From Ignavibacteria bacterium (GTDB lineage: Bacteria; Bacteroidota; Ignavibacteria; Kapaibacteriales; Kapaibacteriaceae), in assembly GCA_947459875.1 (NCBI GenBank), contig CANHFG010000010.1, positions 1 through 44,385 on the forward strand: a stretch of DNA of 44,385 nt. The letters are read 5' to 3'. The position numbers and the translations under genes were made by a program. Under the pieces are notes generated by a model. That model searched no databases, was not told where the DNA came from, and saw only the letters and a list, made by a program, of their open reading frames with translations. Below, piece after piece: positions 29,103 through 38,324 of the stretch. Every line of letters begins with the position of its first letter. Within the stretch, counting starts at the first letter, position 1.

Positions 29103-32030
29103 TTACTGGATCACGAGTGGCTCTGAAGTCACAGAACCCGTTATGCTTCTTGCCACAACTCGATAGTAACCTGCGGCCAGATGTGCAACGTCGAAAGCAA
29201 AGCTGCCCTCGACGCCGTTCGCAGATGCCAGAACACGACCGTTGACATCAACCACGTGTACACCTTCGCACCGCTCGCGCAGCCAGATCAACGCACGCCC
29301 GTCGGTGGCCGGATTGTTCAATAGCGTCAGCATCGGACGGCTACCCTCTTCGTCAACCGACGTCGTAGAACCGAACTCCAACCGATACCATGGCGTGGCA
29401 TGGTCGGCAGTATTGATGAGCGTTGTGAAACGTCCTCCACTGCGACGGCCTACTCCGATGGGCTGCCCTGCCGGACGGCCATCCGGCCCAAGAGGACGAA
29501 TGACAAGCGTATCATATGCCGGTGAGGTGATCGTGAATCGCACACCGACACCTTCCATCTGCACCGGCCCCTTGCCCCAAACCCGCAGGTTTAGGTTGTC
29601 AGCATTGAACACGGCACCCTCGTTGAGTGCCCGCGTACTGATCGTCAGAAGTGCTCGATCAGCTTCGGAAAGGGGCTTGCCAGACTGAGAGGCGATGGCC
29701 ACCATGGCATGCGGTGCAGGCGTCGTCTGCTCGACGGACATGCCGGACATGTTGATGATCTGCCCTGAGAGAGGCCCCATGACGGCACAGTGCGTCGGTG
29801 TTTCGATTCGAAGTGTTCCCTTGGTTGCATCGCGGAAGATCTGCTCGTTCTCTGCATCAAGGGCGGCCAGATCGACGACGCCCGAAAGTGCTGATACTTC
29901 GAGGTGCGGCAAGAAGGACGACTGAGGCATGAGCGTCTGATTCATCGAAACACGACGGAACAGCGGAATCCGCTGGTCAGTCGTGACCGGCAAGCCTAAT
30001 GGCGTCTGGATGTGGAATCGCGGCAGCGTCACGGTCTCAGCTGAATGGCCGATAACCAGCTCCTTCACCGAGGGTACAACAGCTCCCGTGCGCATCATAG
30101 AGGACGTCCACGGGAACATGGACAGAATGTTCGGCTTGTTGCGCAGCATCCAGTAGTCGAGCGAATCGACCGTTGTTCCACCAACACGTCCGTTGTCCGA
30201 AAACACACTGAAAAACACTCCATCCCAGTCCTGAAGGCCAGCGTATGATGGCAGGTAGGTCATCAGCTCGGACATGTGAGCGCGCGGGTACTGGACCGAA
30301 GCGTGTGAAACGACGAATGCCTTGCCTTTGGGTCGCACACGAGCATGTGCGTACAAGTCTCCATACGGGTCTGCCGCAATACTGTTGGCCTCTGAGCGCC
30401 ACTCGACGTTGGAGAATACATCATACTCCCTTGCCGCATCAAGCTCAAAGAAGCTCACAAGTCGAGAAGACGGACACAGCAGCACCTGACTCTTGAGTGT
30501 ATCACGGACCATTCGACGAATGCCCGTCAGCATCGACCGGAAGTTTTCATAAACAAAGCGAGCGTTATCACGCGATCGTCCGACCGTGATCTCCCCGTCG
30601 AGCAACGTCGACATGCGAATGTTGTTCATTGCAAGATTCTCTCCGCTGCGAACACCGCTGCGAGTGACCTCGCGCAGCTGAACGTCATCAACAAACACAT
30701 CTCCTGAATCTGCACCAAGGAAAAATCCCAGCCCGGCTGTCGTTGAGTCCGATACCGTGGCCGTGAAGGTGTAGGTGTACTTCTTCCATGCCGAGGAGAT
30801 CGCCATGGTCTGCGCAAGCCCGTAGGAGTTGTAGGGTGGGGTGCCGTTGAACACATACAGGAAGATCTCGCGGCTGCCACGCTGTGGCGTCGTCTTTGCC
30901 CAATAGCTGAGCTCGTATGTCTGAAGATGCCGCATGACTGGCAGGCGCTGCACGAGCTGGATGGAATAGGATGCGCGGCCAGGATCAAGCCTGTTGATGC
31001 GAACACGGCCCGAAGATGTGCCTTGCTGCTTGTCGGCATCACTGAACTGGAGCAGCGCTTGCGCCCCCCTCGTATTGTCGATGCTCAAGACCCAGGCACT
31101 GTTGAACGGATCTTCGAAGTCGCCGTTAAGAACCACATTCTGGGTCGATCTGGCCGTTGACTGCCAGGCGCTGGCTAGGGCAGCATCTGTCTTGTATGTC
31201 GACTCAAGCCAGGCATTCCACAGAGAGTCAATATGGGCAACGTGCAGCTGCCCCGTCGATGTTGTCGAGCCATTCGGGTTCGGGCGAACAATGTCGTTTG
31301 TATACAGCCAGAAAGCGGCCGGTGACGCATCCTCGGCGGCGATGACGTAGGCCAGTGCCGGATCATCCTTGTAGGCGATGTCTGTAAATGTATTTATGTG
31401 CGTAAGCAGAGCCCGCATGACGTCGCGATGAATCTGCTGGATGCGGCGATTGAACAGCACCGGCACTCGTGCGCCCCATCCGGTCGAGTCAGGCTGCAGC
31501 ACACCATCACCCGGGCGGGGCGTCCAGGTTGACTGAAAGGTGAAGACGTAGTAAATGCCATGCTGGCGGAGCTGATGCATGAACCAGTCGAACTTCTTCA
31601 TCTGCAAAGGGTCGAGCCCGTCCTGCAGCGTAGAATTTGTTCCCGCACGAAAGATGCTCGTTGTTGGCCAGGCTGTGATATCAAATGTGTTGAGCCTAAC
31701 GGCATTGATGCCAAGACTTCGCAGACGACGAGCGATCGCAATCGCATTCACGCTGTCGGGCATTGCCGAAAACCACTGCAACGTTGTACCAACCAGCCGC
31801 AGGCGAGAACCGTCTGCAAAGCCCAAATGACCGTCACTGGTCAGTACAACCCTTCCTCTCGATCCAGCCTGTTCCGACGGCAGCCACAACAGCGCGGTGT
31901 CGAGATCCGTGTCGTGATCAATGGCAAAGGAATATGGATTCGCAAGGGGCTGTGCATGAGACGTCCCTACGGCAGTGAACGCCATGAGAGCGAACATGAG
32001 AACTGGGATGGTTCTGTACAGACGTGACAT
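29103..32030 (-). CDS. Secreted glycoside-hydrolase-like protein with inserted carbohydrate-binding-like module and C-terminal T9SS-type sorting domain
   Basis: MSRLYRTIPVLMFALMAFTAVGTSHAQ signal; GH barrel-like LRSLGINAVRLNTFDITAWP...KKFDWFMHQLRQHGIYYVFTFQSTW...ALAYVIAAEDASP; CBM-like NVVLNGDFEDPFNSAWVLSID...FVDDVQLREV; C-term PMLTLLNNPATDGRALIWLRERCEGVHVVDVNGRVLASANG...AAGYYRVVARSITGSVTSEPLVIQ. Confidence 0.82.
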   Translation of the reverse strand: MSRLYRTIPVLMFALMAFTAVGTSHAQPLANPYSFAIDHDTDLDTALLWLPSEQAGSRGRVVLTSDGHLGFADGSRLRLVGTTLQWFSAMPDSVNAIAIARRLRSLGINAVRLNTFDITAWPTTSIFRAGTNSTLQDGLDPLQMKKFDWFMHQLRQHGIYYVFTFQSTWTPRPGDGVLQPDSTGWGARVPVLFNRRIQQIHRDVMRALLTHINTFTDIAYKDDPALAYVIAAEDASPAAFWLYTNDIVRPNPNGSTTSTGQLHVAHIDSLWNAWLESTYKTDAALASAWQSTARSTQNVVLNGDFEDPFNSAWVLSIDNTRGAQALLQFSDADKQQGTSSGRVRINRLDPGRASYSIQLVQRLPVMRHLQTYELSYWAKTTPQRGSREIFLYVFNGTPPYNSYGLAQTMAISSAWKKYTYTFTATVSDSTTAGLGFFLGADSGDVFVDDVQLREVTRSGVRSGENLAMNNIRMSTLLDGEITVGRSRDNARFVYENFRSMLTGIRRMVRDTLKSQVLLCPSSRLVSFFELDAAREYDVFSNVEWRSEANSIAADPYGDLYAHARVRPKGKAFVVSHASVQYPRAHMSELMTYLPSYAGLQDWDGVFFSVFSDNGRVGGTTVDSLDYWMLRNKPNILSMFPWTSSMMRTGAVVPSVKELVIGHSAETVTLPRFHIQTPLGLPVTTDQRIPLFRRVSMNQTLMPQSSFLPHLEVSALSGVVDLAALDAENEQIFRDATKGTLRIETPTHCAVMGPLSGQIINMSGMSVEQTTPAPHAMVAIASQSGKPLSEADRALLTISTRALNEGAVFNADNLNLRVWGKGPVQMEGVGVRFTITSPAYDTLVIRPLGPDGRPAGQPIGVGRRSGGRFTTLINTADHATPWYRLEFGSTTSVDEEGSRPMLTLLNNPATDGRALIWLRERCEGVHVVDVNGRVLASANGVEGSFAFDVAHLAAGYYRVVARSITGSVTSEPLVIQ

Positions 32031-32038
32031 CGGGAACC

Positions 32039-33679
32039 TCATCGGGTGATCTGGATGGTGGTGTGAGCAATGCTTCTGCCCGCATGGAGCGTAACGATGT
32101 AGGTACCCGCTGGCAGACCGGTAAGTTCGAGACGTCCGACGCCTGTCCATGGCTCAACTCGCGCGCTTCGGCATTCGATTCCTCGGATATCAGAAAGGAC
32201 AAGCGTAGCATCGGTCTGCGCATCAATGTTGACCTGAACAACAACAACGTCGGTTGCCGGGTTGGGTCCGATACGCACAAACGCCTGCCGCGCATCGGAC
32301 TCCTCAACTCGCGTCGTTGCCTTCTTGAAGAGTGCGGGAGCCCCCTTACCAAAATCGCGGAACAGCAGCTGACGCGCCATGGTATCCTGCACGCCGAACC
32401 ACTGCAGGAGAACGCTGGCGTATACATCGCGGTAGTCATGCTGCATGAGGAGGTCGCCGATCGGATCGAGATTCACAAGGTCCGGATCAGCACCGTGGAC
32501 GCGTCCGCCCTCGACCTGCGCACCGAAAACGAAGAGCGGTGCCGCAGTGCCATGATCAGTTCCAACACTTCCGTTTTCGTAAACACGCCGACCAAACTCG
32601 GAGAAGGTCATCCCGGCCACTCGGTCGGCATGACCCCTGTTTTTCATTTCCTGCATGAATGCTGTGACGGCCTCGCTGAGCTCGCGAAGAAGGTTGGCAT
32701 GGACGCCAAGCGTGGGGTCGTCGGTCGATGTCTGACTTGCATGAGTGTCGAAGTTGTTATTCGCCCACGAGATCAGGTAGATGCGTGAGCGAAGACCACC
32801 GGCGATCAGCTGTGAAACAACTTTGAGCTTTGCACCGATGTCGCTTGCCGGGAACTGCACCGAAGACGCCCCCGACTTGTCATTGGCTTGCTTGACGACG
32901 TTCGCATACACATCGGCACTGCGGGCTATGTTGCGCATGAAGGTGATCTCGCGACCGGCCGGCGTATCAGACTGCTCACTGCTTGGTACTTCGCCCGAAC
33001 CACCGCCTCCGTTGACGAGCCGGTAGAACTCATCCGGATCGCGGAAGCTGATGCCCATTGGGCCGGCACTTCCGAGCAAAGCCAGAGAGGTGGCATTGCC
33101 GATCTGCACAGCGAGTGGATGCGCCGGCAGTTCAGTCGGATAGGAGGGGGCGAGGGTATGCAGATAGCGTCCCACCCACCCGGTTGATCCAAACACGTCT
33201 GCGTCCGTTGCCGTCAGCCAGATGTCTGTTCCGCGGAAGTGCGAACGGTCGGGATTGGGATAGGTCACGCCCTGTACGACAGCGAGCTTTCCCTCATCGT
33301 ACAGTGATCGGAATCCGGCCATCGCTGGGTGCCATCCAAGCGTGTCGGTCAGACGTAGCGTTTTGTTCTTTGCAATTGCGATCGTGGGTCGGCGCTCATA
33401 GTAAAGTCGATCTGAGTGAGGAATGACCGTATTCAGGCCGTCATTGCCCCCTGCCATCTGGATAAGGACAAGGACCCGATCCTGATCCTCCAGGAGTTGT
33501 TGCAGGCGTGGATCGCCCCCTGCCAGAGCCTGCACGCTAAAGGAGTCGATCAGCGTCGGTAGCGTCGCTACCGCAAGGCCTCCGCCGGCTGCAGCACGCA
33601 GAAAGGAGCGGCGATCGACGGACGGACTGGCTTGCTCGTTGGTTGTCAGCTTCTTCATTGTTGCCTCCGGCTTCTTCAC
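32039..33679 (-). CDS. DUF1501 domain protein with Tat-like signal and C-terminal T9SS-type sorting domain
   Basis: DRRSFLRAAAGGGLAVATLPTLIDSF...VLVLIQMAGGNDGLNTVIPHSDRLYYERRPTIAI...GMTFSEFGRRVYENGSVGTDHGTAAPLFVFG; C-term VRIGPNPATDVVVVQVNIDAQTDATLVLSDIRGIE...GLPAGTYIVTLHAGRSIAHTTIQITR. Confidence 0.93.
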   Translation of the reverse strand: MKKPEATMKKLTTNEQASPSVDRRSFLRAAAGGGLAVATLPTLIDSFSVQALAGGDPRLQQLLEDQDRVLVLIQMAGGNDGLNTVIPHSDRLYYERRPTIAIAKNKTLRLTDTLGWHPAMAGFRSLYDEGKLAVVQGVTYPNPDRSHFRGTDIWLTATDADVFGSTGWVGRYLHTLAPSYPTELPAHPLAVQIGNATSLALLGSAGPMGISFRDPDEFYRLVNGGGGSGEVPSSEQSDTPAGREITFMRNIARSADVYANVVKQANDKSGASSVQFPASDIGAKLKVVSQLIAGGLRSRIYLISWANNNFDTHASQTSTDDPTLGVHANLLRELSEAVTAFMQEMKNRGHADRVAGMTFSEFGRRVYENGSVGTDHGTAAPLFVFGAQVEGGRVHGADPDLVNLDPIGDLLMQHDYRDVYASVLLQWFGVQDTMARQLLFRDFGKGAPALFKKATTRVEESDARQAFVRIGPNPATDVVVVQVNIDAQTDATLVLSDIRGIECRSARVEPWTGVGRLELTGLPAGTYIVTLHAGRSIAHTTIQITR

Positions 33680-35067
33680 ATGAGTTGGAATTCAGGCATC
33701 CGCGCGATGGCCTGGATGAGAAACCGTGCACGTTGCACGGCAGCCGCTGAGTTGATGTCCCACTCGTACTTCTGCGCACCGGCAAGCATGATCTCCAGAA
33801 GGACATCGTGCTGCTCCTTTGTGATTGGCACAGCCAACAGGGCCTGCGCAACGTTCGACACGATCTTCTCGGCATCATTGGTATCGGGAAACTGCTTCAT
33901 GAAGGCGATCACGTCGGGTACAAGCGTGCGGCCTGCATCATCTGTCAGTTTCGAGGATGAGCCGATCTGACGTCCGTCGACGAAGCTCTCACCAAAACGC
34001 TGCCGCTGTGGGAAGGTTGAGCTGGTGATCCATGCATGGTGCCCCTTCCATCCCTCCACCGTCGGCGGATAGAACGGCTCCTGTGTCAGGCGCGTCATTA
34101 CCTGCGATACATACTGACGACTGACCGTTGCCACGTTGAGAGCCGAAGCCAGACCGACTACCAGTTCGAGCGGACTCTTGATCAGGGCCCCACGCAGATT
34201 CGGTGTGAAAAAGTACTCGCTCGAAAGAAGCGTGAGAAGAACCGGCCGGATCTTGTAATCGCTACTGCGCAGAAGCTTCGCTACATCCTCGATCGTCTCT
34301 GCCGAGGGCTCGTGTTCGACATACGATCGCAACAGCTTGCGCGCGATGAATCGTGCGCAGGCCGGCTGCCGTAGCGTGATATCGATCACATCTTTCCACT
34401 CCCACGGGCCAGTCTGACCCAGAATGGTCTTTTCACCGAGATCCGCCAGCTGACGGTTATAGGTCCCTACCAGACCCGATATACGCCAGCCGGTAAACGC
34501 CCGTGCTGCCTCGAGAACGTCGGGCTCGGAGTAATTGCCCACGCCAAGCGAGAAGAGTTCGAACCACTCGCGGGCGAAGTTTTCATTCGCTCGCCCCTTG
34601 ATGCTCTGATCGCCATTGAGATAGCGAAGCATGGCCGCGTCTCCAACAATGCGACGCGAGATCTCCGAGTAATCGTAAGCATGGGTACGAAGCATCTGAT
34701 GCTGAGCCACCATCCAGTGCGATACGTACACGTTCAAATAGTCACTCGTGAACGTGTTGTGCCAGAGCATGATCAGTCGCTCGCGAGGTGAGGTGACCGT
34801 CAGCACACGACCAAGCCACCAGTTCTGCATCTCGATAAACAGGCGATACGCTTCGTTAAAGTCGGTAATGTTTGGGGTCTGCAACGCCCATATTGGCGAT
34901 GGGAAAGGGGCTTCCGGAGCATCCAGCAGAGCCGCGACGGCCTCCGATGGACGCTTCCCAACAACGCTTGCAGCAAGCGCATACGTCGGCTGAAGCGTCA
35001 TGCGGCGCACCAGGTGAAAGGCCTCGTCGAGCGCAAGCGGTCTGGTTCGTTCTCGCAGATCGGCCAT
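33676..35067 (-). CDS. DUF1800 domain protein
   Basis: EAFHLVRRMTLQPTYA...PRERLIMLWHNTFTSDY...MLRYLNGDQSIKGRANENFAREWFELFSLGVGNYSEPDVLEAARAFTGWRIS. 4-nt overlap with the DUF1501 gene. Confidence 0.93.
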   Translation of the reverse strand: MADLRERTRPLALDEAFHLVRRMTLQPTYALAASVVGKRPSEAVAALLDAPEAPFPSPIWALQTPNITDFNEAYRLFIEMQNWWLGRVLTVTSPRERLIMLWHNTFTSDYLNVYVSHWMVAQHQMLRTHAYDYSEISRRIVGDAAMLRYLNGDQSIKGRANENFAREWFELFSLGVGNYSEPDVLEAARAFTGWRISGLVGTYNRQLADLGEKTILGQTGPWEWKDVIDITLRQPACARFIARKLLRSYVEHEPSAETIEDVAKLLRSSDYKIRPVLLTLLSSEYFFTPNLRGALIKSPLELVVGLASALNVATVSRQYVSQVMTRLTQEPFYPPTVEGWKGHHAWITSSTFPQRQRFGESFVDGRQIGSSSKLTDDAGRTLVPDVIAFMKQFPDTNDAEKIVSNVAQALLAVPITKEQHDVLLEIMLAGAQKYEWDINSAAAVQRARFLIQAIARMPEFQLM

Positions 35068-35188
35068 GGGGATCCTCCGTCAGAGATTGCGATAGGGCGG
35101 TTGATTTTGATAATACGGACTCGGCAATGTATCCAGATTCCATCCTATGTAGTTTTGTTACTGCCAATCTTTTCCCCTGGAGCTTCTA

Positions 35189-37723
35189 ATGGCTGAATCA
35201 CGCGCACCGAAGCGCATGCAATCCCCGGCGCAAACGCCGGTCCAGAAGTATGCCCCCTACCTGGCATACGGTTCTATCCTGGTTGTGGTTGTTGCTTTTT
35301 TTGCCGACGCTTTGTTTGGCGGCAAGAACTTCATGAGCGGAGGCGACAACGTTGCCTTCTACTCCTTTGTGCCGTACCTAGAAGCAGCAAAGCAGACGGG
35401 CGAGTTCCCTCTCTGGATGCCGTACATCTTCAGCGGCATGCCGTCCTTGGCCTCCTTCCTGGCCGCCGGAGATCGCACGTGGGATGTCGTCGGACAGGTG
35501 TTGTTTGCCTTGCCACGAGCGATGGGAGATGCTACGAACAACGACACTACGCGACTGGTGCTGTGGTATGTGATCTATGGCTGGGGCGTATATACTCTTT
35601 GCCGTGTCAAGGGACTCGACCGATCGGTTGGCGTGTTTTCTGCCATTGGTGCCGTCATGAGCACCTTCGTGATCGTGTGGATCATGATCGGCCACAGCAC
35701 AAAGCCCGTTTCAATGGCCACCCTTCCATGGATCCTGCTGGCCCTTGAGCGTCTTCGCGAACGGTTTACGCTTGCGAATCTTTTTCTTTTGATCCTTCCA
35801 CTGATCGTATTGGTATCGGCCACCCACCCGCAGATGATGTTCTACATCGGCTGCGCCACGGCCCTTTACATGATCGTCGAGCTTATCACCCGTCTGATCA
35901 CACGTACCGGCTGGGTTGACGTGCTCAAGGCAGGGGGCGGGCTGGCCATCGCCGGCGTGATCGCGCTCGGTACGCATGCCGACATGTTTTTGGCTACTCG
36001 GCAGTACACGACAGAGTCGACGCGAGGCTCGGCACCGCTGGTTCAGTCGACAAGGAACAATCAGGACCAGTCAGGCGGAAACGATTACGAATACGCCACC
36101 AACTGGTCATTTTCACCGGGAGAGATGTACACGTTCATCGTCCCGAACTACTACGGTTTTGGCAACACATCGGTCAAGACCAGCCGCGGAGCCCCTCCGC
36201 AGCGGGCCATGCTCTACTGGGGTCAGATGCCCTTCACCGATGCAGCGAACTATATGGGGCTGGCTGTTCTTGTGCTGGGTCTGATCGGCATATGGCGCTA
36301 TCGACGTGATCCGTTCGTGATCTTCTTAACGGTGCTGTCACTCTTCGCACTGCTGCTGTCGATGGGCAAAAACTTCCCGGTACTCTACGACATCTTCTTC
36401 AACTACGCTCCGGCCTTCAACAAGTTCAGAGCTCCATCCATGGCACTCTGCCTTCTGCAGTTTGCCCTTCCTGTGCTGGCCGGCTACGGACTGACGGGTG
36501 TCATCGGCTGGGCGAAAGACCAGAGCGCTGAAAACCGACGATCAGGCATGTGGGTCTTCATCGCCACGGTGGTCGTTGCGGGTGTGGTCTTCCTTGTGGC
36601 CATTGACGAACGCGACTACAAGACGGCCGTGGACACGGCATTCATGGCCAAGAATGGCCAGAGTGCCCCTGCAGAGTATCTCGATATCGTGTACAACGAA
36701 ATGCATGCCGACTCACTGGCAGCAATGCTCTACCTGCTCGTGATCGGTGGACTTGTTGTGCTGACGGCAAGGGGCGTTGTGCAGCCGACGCTGGCCGTGT
36801 TGCTGTTTATCGGAATTCTGACGATCGATCTCTGGAGAGTTGACCGGCGTCCGTATGACCCCAAGAAGGGCTCGCCCGAACAGAATGTGTTTGCGGCCAC
36901 CGACGTGGTCGGATTCCTCAAGTCCGACCCGTCAATGTATCGCGTCTGCGACCTGACGCAGTCAATGGTACCCGCCAACTGGTGGGCATACCACTTCATC
37001 GAAAGCGTCGGAGGGTACAGCTCGGCCAAGATGCGACTCTACCAGGACATGCTGGACGTTGCCGCACCGGGCCCGGGACGTGAGCCCATTCCCGGCAACA
37101 GTATGATCCTGAATCCCTTCCTTTGGAACCTCCTCAACGTCAAGTACATCGTCGCCGATCGCCCCCTGTACCCCGGCGTCCAGCCAAGTTTCCGATCGCA
37201 GGAAACCGGTGCGCTGGTGTATGAGAACACCGACGTGCTTCCACGTGCCTGGTTCGTCGATACCGTGCGGACCGAGTCCAATCGCAGAAAGCTACTCGAA
37301 CAGCTTCGTGACGGCACCTTTGATGCGCGCCGTACGGCGTACGTTGAACAACCGTTTGATGGTATGACTTCACTTGGTGCGGATACCACAGCCCGTGCAA
37401 CGGTCAAAGAGCGGACCAACCACCGCTTGTCGATCGCCACTTCATCTTCGGCCGCCCAGCTTCTGGTTGTCAGCGAAGTATTCTATAGCGAATGGAAGGC
37501 TTACCTCGACGGGCAGCCGATTGAGACGATAAAGACCAACTTTCTGCTACGCGGCGTGCGTATCCCCGCCGGTGCGCACACCCTTGAGTTTCGATTTGAA
37601 AGTCCAGCCTTCGAGCAGGGCCGCACCATCAGCATGGCCGCCAACGGTCTGACGATCCTGATCGGTCTCGGCGGACTTCTCATGTGGAGACGTTCACGCA
37701 GCCAGCCGAAGGAAGCTGCATGA
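35189..37723 (+). CDS. YfhO family multi-pass membrane protein
   Basis: SGGDNVAFYSFVPYLEAAKQTGEFPLWMPYIFSGMPSLASFL...NFPVLYDIFFNYAPAFNKFRAPSMALCLLQFALPVLAGYGL...VVSEVFYSEWKAYLDGQPIETIKTNFLLRGVRIPAGAHTLEFRFESP. Confidence 0.92.
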   Translation: MAESRAPKRMQSPAQTPVQKYAPYLAYGSILVVVVAFFADALFGGKNFMSGGDNVAFYSFVPYLEAAKQTGEFPLWMPYIFSGMPSLASFLAAGDRTWDVVGQVLFALPRAMGDATNNDTTRLVLWYVIYGWGVYTLCRVKGLDRSVGVFSAIGAVMSTFVIVWIMIGHSTKPVSMATLPWILLALERLRERFTLANLFLLILPLIVLVSATHPQMMFYIGCATALYMIVELITRLITRTGWVDVLKAGGGLAIAGVIALGTHADMFLATRQYTTESTRGSAPLVQSTRNNQDQSGGNDYEYATNWSFSPGEMYTFIVPNYYGFGNTSVKTSRGAPPQRAMLYWGQMPFTDAANYMGLAVLVLGLIGIWRYRRDPFVIFLTVLSLFALLLSMGKNFPVLYDIFFNYAPAFNKFRAPSMALCLLQFALPVLAGYGLTGVIGWAKDQSAENRRSGMWVFIATVVVAGVVFLVAIDERDYKTAVDTAFMAKNGQSAPAEYLDIVYNEMHADSLAAMLYLLVIGGLVVLTARGVVQPTLAVLLFIGILTIDLWRVDRRPYDPKKGSPEQNVFAATDVVGFLKSDPSMYRVCDLTQSMVPANWWAYHFIESVGGYSSAKMRLYQDMLDVAAPGPGREPIPGNSMILNPFLWNLLNVKYIVADRPLYPGVQPSFRSQETGALVYENTDVLPRAWFVDTVRTESNRRKLLEQLRDGTFDARRTAYVEQPFDGMTSLGADTTARATVKERTNHRLSIATSSSAAQLLVVSEVFYSEWKAYLDGQPIETIKTNFLLRGVRIPAGAHTLEFRFESPAFEQGRTISMAANGLTILIGLGGLLMWRRSRSQPKEAA

Positions 37724-38319
37724 CCGAAACACTGCGACAGATATGTTCGAGCTCGATCAGTGTCAACGGTGCTCTGATTCTCACCAGCGATCAGCTTGCT
37801 TCGATGTCCGAAGAGGATGCCGAAGATATTCGTGAGGAGTTCGGCACGCACGCGCTGCTTCGCCTGCCTGATCATGAGGTCACCTTTTATGAATGGCTGC
37901 GCACAGGTGATCCCGCCGTTTGGACCGACCTGTGGGGCGACGAAGCACAGGCCCCTTACCTTGTTTCGATGACCTATCTCAAGGACTTCGTCGGTGCCAT
38001 CGGAAAAGGGGCTTTCCTGATCTGTGATCTGCAGACGCAGGATAACTACTTCTTCACGCCTGATATGCTCCTGGAAAAGGAATCGACGGCATTCGTTGCT
38101 GCCGTGCGTGAGCGATTCATTGGCGGTGGTACGCTTACCGTTGAGCAAGCGCTGACGGTGGAGATCTCCGCAGGTCCGGTCGACATATGGCACTTTGCCT
38201 TTCTGCGCGGCATTGATCTGCAGCGCGCAAAGAAGGCAGTAGACTCATTGGTCGATGATCGCATCATCGTGCACGTGCCGTCGGCCGAACACTTATCGAC
38301 CTACTTTGACGTGGGCTAG
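37720..38319 (+). CDS. Hypothetical protein (about 199 aa)
   Basis: ORF MTETLRQICSSSISVNGALILTSDQLASMSEEDAEDIREEFG...AEHLSTYFDVG, ATGA overlap with YfhO stop; no family recognised. Confidence 0.78.
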   Translation: MTETLRQICSSSISVNGALILTSDQLASMSEEDAEDIREEFGTHALLRLPDHEVTFYEWLRTGDPAVWTDLWGDEAQAPYLVSMTYLKDFVGAIGKGAFLICDLQTQDNYFFTPDMLLEKESTAFVAAVRERFIGGGTLTVEQALTVEISAGPVDIWHFAFLRGIDLQRAKKAVDSLVDDRIIVHVPSAEHLSTYFDVG

Positions 38320-38324
38320 GCCGA

